From the NCBI GenBank assembly GCA_002501065.1, contig DLRK01000038.1, positions 5,000 to 33,598 of the forward strand: DNA of 28,599 bases, given 5' to 3'. Within the stretch, counting starts at the first letter, position 1; every line of letters starts with the position of its first letter. The notes under the pieces were generated by a model. The model was not told the origin of the DNA, ran no database searches, and saw only the letters and a list, made by a program, of their open reading frames with translations. This document shows, in pieces, positions 23,635 to 28,599 of this stretch. The DNA comes from Akkermansiaceae bacterium UBA7890. Lineage in GTDB: Bacteria > Verrucomicrobiota > Verrucomicrobiia > Verrucomicrobiales > Akkermansiaceae. The position numbers and the translations under genes were made by a program.

Positions 23635-25626
23635 TCAGGAGGTTGGCTGGGGTGAGGGGGCCGTATTGGGATCGACGCGACGGGGTTGGAGACAGAGGAG
23701 AGCTTCCAGAATGAGGAAGAGGAGCATGGCGATGAGGAAGGCCCGCCAGATCGGACGGGACAGGCTGCTGTCGCTGGAGGCGTCCTGTTCCTCGAGGAGG
23801 CTGTAGCCGGTGTCGGCAAGGGCGGTTTCCAGATCGACGCTGGTGAGGACTTCGAGGGAATCCTCGGTAGCGGGGCGGTTTACCGCTACGGTGCGCTCGC
23901 CAAGACGGTAAACGCCGGCTTGGAACTCGACATTGCCTGAGTCGCTATCGGCACGGGAATCGATACGGCTGCGGATCTCGTCTCCCACCGGTTGGGAGGA
24001 CTCCTCGCCGGCGGTGCCGAAGAAGCCCGCCCCGAGCCGTCGGCTGCCTTCGTCCAGACTGCGCTGGAGGGCCACCAGATGGAGTGCGGTCTGTTCGAAG
24101 TTTGACCAGGTGTAGCTGGGCAGGGTGGAGAGGAAGAGGATCTGGCCGGCCTCGATCACACGGCGGGCGAGGAGGGGCTCATTGTCTATCCAGCTTGCCA
24201 GGGAAGTATAATCGCCGACGATGCCCCGGCGCTTGATGGCACGAATGCGGTCCATGGGCAGCGGGGAACCGTCAAGGGCGTCCCGGAAGGCGCCCTCGCC
24301 CCGTTCCCAGTCGTTGACGATGAAGAACTTCTCCTTGGGAGCTTCCGTGACAGGGTCCCAGGAAAGTCCGCCAAAAGAGGTTTCCGAGTCATCGGCAGGC
24401 GGCAGAAAGAGAGCCACGCCGCCCTTCTTCACGTAGTCGAACAGCTGGTTGGAGACCGGCGGTCCAGGGAGGGGGGCCTTCCACACGATGAGAGAAGTGG
24501 ACTCATAGTTGATCTGGTGGGCGAGATTGGGATTGCGGATGGTCACCTCCTGGTTGGCAAAGCCGGGGGCGAGCGCCTTGGTCAGGGATTTGACGGTTTC
24601 CTCATCGGTGGAGTTTTCGACCACAAGGTAGGAGTGGATGGGCGCTTCCCTGCCGTAGGCATAGTAGGAGACGTTATTGCGCTTGTTGGCGTTGTCGGCG
24701 ATAGAGACCCATCCATATCCCTCCCCCGTGGCACCTTCGAGGGGCAGACGTTTCTGGAAGCGCTGGCTCTGGCCATTGAAGGCAATCTCGCTGCCGGAGC
24801 GGGCGCCCATGTGATCGATATTGACCGTGACAGTGGTTGGTCCGGTGTCTTCCTCGCGGTTCAGTTCGAGATCAAGAACCAGTTCGCCGGTTTCCCGGCG
24901 GGAGGAGAGCACACGGATGGCGAGATCGTTGCGTTCGCGGCCATTGAGGGCGAGGATCCGTAGCTTGGCCCGAAACTCCTCTTCGCTCAGGGTGGCGCGG
25001 AAGGCCTCCCAGCGATTGTCGTCGGGAGCCCAGTTCTCCTTCTGCAGATCGGAGGCGACCCAGATCTCGGTACGACCCGGTTTGGCTTCCTTGATGTAAT
25101 CGAGAGCGGTTACGAGCATGCCGGGGATGTCCGAAGCCGAGTCGGTGGCTGCAGTGAAGGAGAGTTCCGGCAGGACATCGGGGGAAGGGACTTCCTGGGC
25201 CTTGCCAGTGGCGCTGTCGATGAGGACGAGGCGGGCGCCGTCCAGTTCCCCCATGGCTGCGGCCACCTGGGAGAGGACGCTTTTGCGCTTGGTCACCTGG
25301 ATGTCCTTTTCCGCCCGCTCCATGCTGGCGGAGCGGTCGAGGATCAGGATAACGGTTTCCACCTTGCCACCTCCCCAGCCGAAGAAGCCTCCTGCCAGGG
25401 GCCGGGCAATAGCGAAAACCAGCGCTGCGATGGCCAGGGAGCGCATGAGGAGGATGAGGAAGTGCTTGAGTCGTTTCTTGCCCCGCGATTCCTTGGTAGC
25501 CTTGAGGAGGAACTGCATTGCACCCCACTCCACGGTGCGAAAGCGTCGACGGTTCAGCAGGTGAATGATGACCGGGATGGAGACCGCGAAGAGGCCCCAG
25601 AGCATTGCCTGTTGGAGGAAGGTCAT
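23635..25626 (-). CDS. BatA-type VWA membrane protein
   Basis: The 663-aa product has the BatA N-terminus: MTFLQQAMLWGLFAVSIPVIIHLLNRRRFR, the membrane helix and arginine motif typical for this family. A second helix follows at about 55-75. A VWA domain begins VETVILILDRSASM with the MIDAS residues Asp97, Ser99 and Ser101. A large central region lies in the periplasm or cytoplasm, and a C-terminal helix (WRAFLIAMLLFLILEALLCLQP) anchors it again. It overlaps translationally with the next VWA gene. It sits in the order MoxR-DUF58-BatA-VWA, the usual order of such operons in Bacteroidetes and Verrucomicrobia. The start ATG at 25626 fits the family N-terminus. Confidence 0.9.
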   Translation of the reverse strand: MTFLQQAMLWGLFAVSIPVIIHLLNRRRFRTVEWGAMQFLLKATKESRGKKRLKHFLILLMRSLAIAALVFAIARPLAGGFFGWGGGKVETVILILDRSASMERAEKDIQVTKRKSVLSQVAAAMGELDGARLVLIDSATGKAQEVPSPDVLPELSFTAATDSASDIPGMLVTALDYIKEAKPGRTEIWVASDLQKENWAPDDNRWEAFRATLSEEEFRAKLRILALNGRERNDLAIRVLSSRRETGELVLDLELNREEDTGPTTVTVNIDHMGARSGSEIAFNGQSQRFQKRLPLEGATGEGYGWVSIADNANKRNNVSYYAYGREAPIHSYLVVENSTDEETVKSLTKALAPGFANQEVTIRNPNLAHQINYESTSLIVWKAPLPGPPVSNQLFDYVKKGGVALFLPPADDSETSFGGLSWDPVTEAPKEKFFIVNDWERGEGAFRDALDGSPLPMDRIRAIKRRGIVGDYTSLASWIDNEPLLARRVIEAGQILFLSTLPSYTWSNFEQTALHLVALQRSLDEGSRRLGAGFFGTAGEESSQPVGDEIRSRIDSRADSDSGNVEFQAGVYRLGERTVAVNRPATEDSLEVLTSVDLETALADTGYSLLEEQDASSDSSLSRPIWRAFLIAMLLFLILEALLCLQPRRVDPNTAPSPQPTS

Positions 25627-25720
25627 CTTGTTTTCGGCGAACAGTCAGGAAGAGAGCCTTGTCTGGCGCTAACGGAGCGCGCCGGTCTGCTCACCGGGAA
25701 TGGATTGCTTCTTGCCGGGT

Positions 25721-26620
25721 TCATCGTCTCCCTTTTTTTGGCAAGCGGTTGGTCAGGAAGTCACGAAGGATCTCCTCGTAGTCCTGGTCCGAGGTGACCA
25801 GGTGGTAGTCTGCGTGTACGTCGTGGCACCTGGCCTCCACCGCGACGAGGAAATCCTGGATGACGGAGGTGTACTCGTTGGCGATGAGGTTGGGCTCCAC
25901 GACGATGGAGGTGTCGTCCTCAAGGTCGACGAAACGGTAGGGCCGGGTGAAATCGAAGTCGATCTCCTGCGGATCCATGAGGTGGAAGACCGCCACGTCG
26001 TGATTACGGTAGCGAAGGTGCTGGAGAGCGTCACCGAAGGCGTCAGAATCGCAGAAGAGATCGGAGAGAATGAAGATGAAGGCGCGCTGCCCGACTTTCT
26101 CCGCCACGGTATGGAGGGCATCCACAAGGCCGGTTTCTCCCTTGGGTTCGAGTTCGCCAAGAACTTCGAAGAAGTTCTGCAGGTGGGCTGGTCGCCTGCT
26201 GGGAGGCAGTTCGAGGTGCAGTTTGTCGTCGCAGCAGGACAGTCCGGCGGCATCTCCCTGGTTGACGAGAAGGTAGGCCATGGTGCCGGCGAATTTCCGG
26301 GCAAACTGGATCTTGGAGTCGAATTCGCCGGAGGCGTACTTCATGGATCCACTGCAATCGACCACGAAGTAGGCGCGCAGGTTGGTGTCAGCTTCGAACT
26401 CCTTGATGTAGTGGCGGTCGCTGCGGGCGTAAGCCTTCCAGTCGAGTCGTCGCGTGTCGTCGCCCGCCACATACTTGCGGTATTCAGCGAATTCCACCGA
26501 GGATCCACGATGGGGCGAGCGGTGCTTGCCCACTACGTTCCCGATCATGGCCAGACGGGCCTCAACCGGCAGGGCCCCGAGGCGGGCGAGGACATCGGAA
26601 TCGAGGAAATCGTATTTCAC
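25721..26620 (-). CDS. DUF58 domain protein
   Basis: The 299-aa product carries the DUF58 signature: EFAEYRKYVAGDDTRRLDW, then KAYARSDRHYIKEFE. A VWA-like metal site follows in FVVDCSGSM (Asp88, Ser90, Ser92), with IFILSDLFCD later in the fold. DUF58 proteins are partners of MoxR AAA+ ATPases in MoxR/BatA operons. They are thought to help in folding or metal insertion of envelope proteins, but no enzymatic activity is established. It is cytoplasmic with no signal. It follows MoxR by 87 bp and precedes BatA by 94 bp on the same strand. Confidence 0.93.
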   Translation of the reverse strand: MKYDFLDSDVLARLGALPVEARLAMIGNVVGKHRSPHRGSSVEFAEYRKYVAGDDTRRLDWKAYARSDRHYIKEFEADTNLRAYFVVDCSGSMKYASGEFDSKIQFARKFAGTMAYLLVNQGDAAGLSCCDDKLHLELPPSRRPAHLQNFFEVLGELEPKGETGLVDALHTVAEKVGQRAFIFILSDLFCDSDAFGDALQHLRYRNHDVAVFHLMDPQEIDFDFTRPYRFVDLEDDTSIVVEPNLIANEYTSVIQDFLVAVEARCHDVHADYHLVTSDQDYEEILRDFLTNRLPKKGRR

Positions 26621-26707
26621 GACCCCTTGAGGTTCTCAAGATTGTGATTACTCATCGTAGAGTCGATTGTTCGGACTCTGAGTTTTCCCATCCGGGTTCC
26701 GCGCCTC

Positions 26708-27817
<1,110 letters not shown>

Positions 27818-27957
27818 GAGGTTGACGAATAGTGTGTATCAGTTAAACGACGCTACCGGCCTCGGTTGTTTTGTCTAGCGGGGATTCCGTCCGCAGCGAC
27901 CCCGATTGCATGGGTAAGTGCACCGTCCGAGATGGGAGCGCATTGGTGCCCTTTCGG

Positions 27958-28021
27958 TGCCGGGGGAGCCGGACAGGGACCCGGAGAATCCCCCGGCAGG
28001 GGAGCTGGAGGCTCCGGCCCC
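27958..28021. promoter_or_regulatory. Two adjacent GC-rich hairpins upstream of rpsM
   Basis: Hairpin one has a perfect 9-bp stem (TGCCGGGGG at 27958-27966 with CCCCCGGCA at 27990-27998) enclosing an inner CCGG/CCGG pair (27969-27972 with 27981-27984). Hairpin two follows at once: GG-GGAGC (27999-28005) with GCTCC (28011-28015) and outer CC after a two-base bulge, then CCTTTAAAA. They could form part of a long 5' leader or end a transcript. Their function is inferred only from structure. Confidence 0.5.
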
Positions 28022-28042
28022 TTTAAAATCGAGGATTTCCGC

Positions 28043-28070
28043 TTGCCAGCAAGGGCTGCTCTGCTAAATA
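28043..28070 (+). promoter_or_regulatory. Candidate promoter for rpsM
   Basis: TTGCCA (28043-28048; five of six) is followed after 16 bases by TAAATA (28065-28070; three of six), which is preceded by TGC as an extended -10. The start would lie near 28077, about 50 bases before rpsM. If used, the hairpins at 27958-28021 are not in that transcript. Confidence 0.35.
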
Positions 28071-28126
28071 GCCCGGCCCCTTTCGCGTCAGGCCTCTTTG
28101 GCGCGTTCACAACGCCTCCACACTAC

Positions 28127-28501
28127 ATGGCACGTATTTTCGGTATCGAGATCCCCAACGAGAAGCGTATTGAAGCTTCTCTCTGCTACATCTACGGAGT
28201 CGGGCAAACCACCGCCCTTAAGATCCTGGAGCAGGCCGGAGTGGACGGCAACCTGCGTACCGGGGAACTCTCCGAAGAGCAGTTGGTGAAAATTGCGCAG
28301 GCGATCCAGAGCCAGGAGATCGCGATCGAGGGTGATCTCCGTCGGGAGATCCAGTCTGCCCTCAAGCGCCTCACTTCCATCAACTGCTACCGGGGACAAC
28401 GCCACAAGCGGGGTCTTCCGGTTCGCGGCCAACGCACCCGGACCAACGCTCGCACCCGGAAGGGCCGTAAGAAGACGGTGGCTGCCAAGAAAATGATCTA
28501 A
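28127..28501 (+). CDS. rpsM: 30S ribosomal protein S13
   Basis: S13 sits in the head of the 30S subunit and contacts the P-site tRNA and the 50S subunit. The 124-aa product matches end to end: MARIFGIEIPNEKRIEASL at the start, YIYGVGQTTALKIL, the middle helix LRREIQSALKRLTSINCYRG, and the basic tail RHKRGLPVRGQRTRTNARTRKG. The start at 28127 is the family start. It is followed 34 bp later by the next gene, as expected for rpsM-rpsK. The usual upstream neighbours (infA, rpmJ, secY) are missing; a divergent MoxR operon lies there instead. Confidence 0.97.
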   Translation: MARIFGIEIPNEKRIEASLCYIYGVGQTTALKILEQAGVDGNLRTGELSEEQLVKIAQAIQSQEIAIEGDLRREIQSALKRLTSINCYRGQRHKRGLPVRGQRTRTNARTRKGRKKTVAAKKMI

Positions 28502-28535
28502 GCAATGACGACGAAAGATTTTTCCCACTCCACTC

Positions 28536-28599
28536 ATGGCCGAGGAAGATAATAACAAGCCAGATACGCCTGAAGAGCCTGCGGCCGAAGAGAAGCCTG
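28536..28599 (+). CDS. Start of next gene, probably ribosomal protein S11 (partial)
   Basis: An ATG at 28536 opens a frame of 21 codons to the window edge that reads as an acidic, disordered segment (MAEEDNNKPDTPEEPAAEEK). Its position 34 bp after rpsM suggests rpsK (S11), here with an acidic N-terminal extension not found in E. coli S11. The conserved core is outside the window, so the call rests on gene order alone. Confidence 0.45.
   Translation, partial: MAEEDNNKPDTPEEPAAEEKP

Larger units (their letters stand above)
27818..28126. other. Divergent intergenic region before rpsM
   Basis: No convincing gene lies in this 309-base stretch. It holds a direct repeat GGTGCC at 27945-27950 and 27956-27961, the stacked hairpins at 27958-28021 and a candidate promoter at 28043-28070. 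The MoxR-side part (27818-27900) shows nothing I can interpret but should carry the MoxR promoter. Confidence 0.6.

Noticed and set aside
23634..23819. 62-residue N-terminal extension of the last VWA gene
   Set aside because: It lies inside the BatA gene in another frame and is Ser/Pro-rich shadow sequence; GTG 23633 starts at the membrane helix.
28505..28552. 15-codon frame between rpsM and the next gene
   Set aside because: It overlaps the next start in another frame, is very short and has no ribosome-binding site; a leader peptide cannot be supported.

Overview
The window is a GC-rich chromosomal segment of housekeeping genes. It most likely comes from a member of the Verrucomicrobiota; this is inferred from gene content and protein style, not from a search. 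The pointers are a DUF1080-type secreted protein, an EF-hand secreted protein with an RPEGG-rich tail, a trypsin-like protease with a C-terminal D/N-rich 'NGVEYLAALDPS' tail, a MoxR-DUF58-BatA-VWA operon, and a ribosomal gene that seems to have an acidic N-terminal extension. No phage, insertion sequence, CRISPR array or resistance gene was seen.

Layout. Positions 1-398 (minus) hold the start of an EF-hand protein that runs off the left edge. Divergent from it are cdsA (phospholipid precursor) and dxr (isoprenoid precursor), followed by a secreted trypsin-like protease and an ABC exporter. A secreted protein of unknown function (6239-7042) lies on the minus strand, preceded by a 540-base gene-free stretch with three dyad structures. 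Next come a DUF1015 gene, tRNA-Lys(UUU) and a DUF1080 protein.

From about 10085 to 21348 lies the transcription/translation cluster nusA-infB-rbfA ... nrnA-truB-ribF. Between rbfA and nrnA it is split by a 4.5 kb block. That block starts at a good sigma70-like promoter and encodes a small lipoprotein-like protein with a G8 tract, a class III nucleotide cyclase-like protein with TPRs and unusual specificity residues, and an 860-residue acidic secreted protein. It is the least conventional part of the window.

Convergent to ribF, on the minus strand, is a four-gene operon in the order MoxR ATPase, DUF58, BatA-type VWA and VWA/amidotransferase-fold membrane protein. This set is usually read as a chaperone/cell-envelope or metal-insertion module. 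At the right edge, divergent from MoxR, rpsM (S13) begins a ribosomal operon whose upstream region carries stacked GC-rich hairpins. The next gene, cut by the window edge, is probably rpsK with an acidic extension.

Strongest calls: cdsA, dxr, the ABC exporter, nusA, infB, rbfA, nrnA, truB, ribF, MoxR, DUF58, rpsM and tRNA-Lys. Regulatory sites are pattern reads only. I did not find clear proof of a new system; the cyclase/lipoprotein block and the rpsM upstream structures are the best candidates for follow-up.
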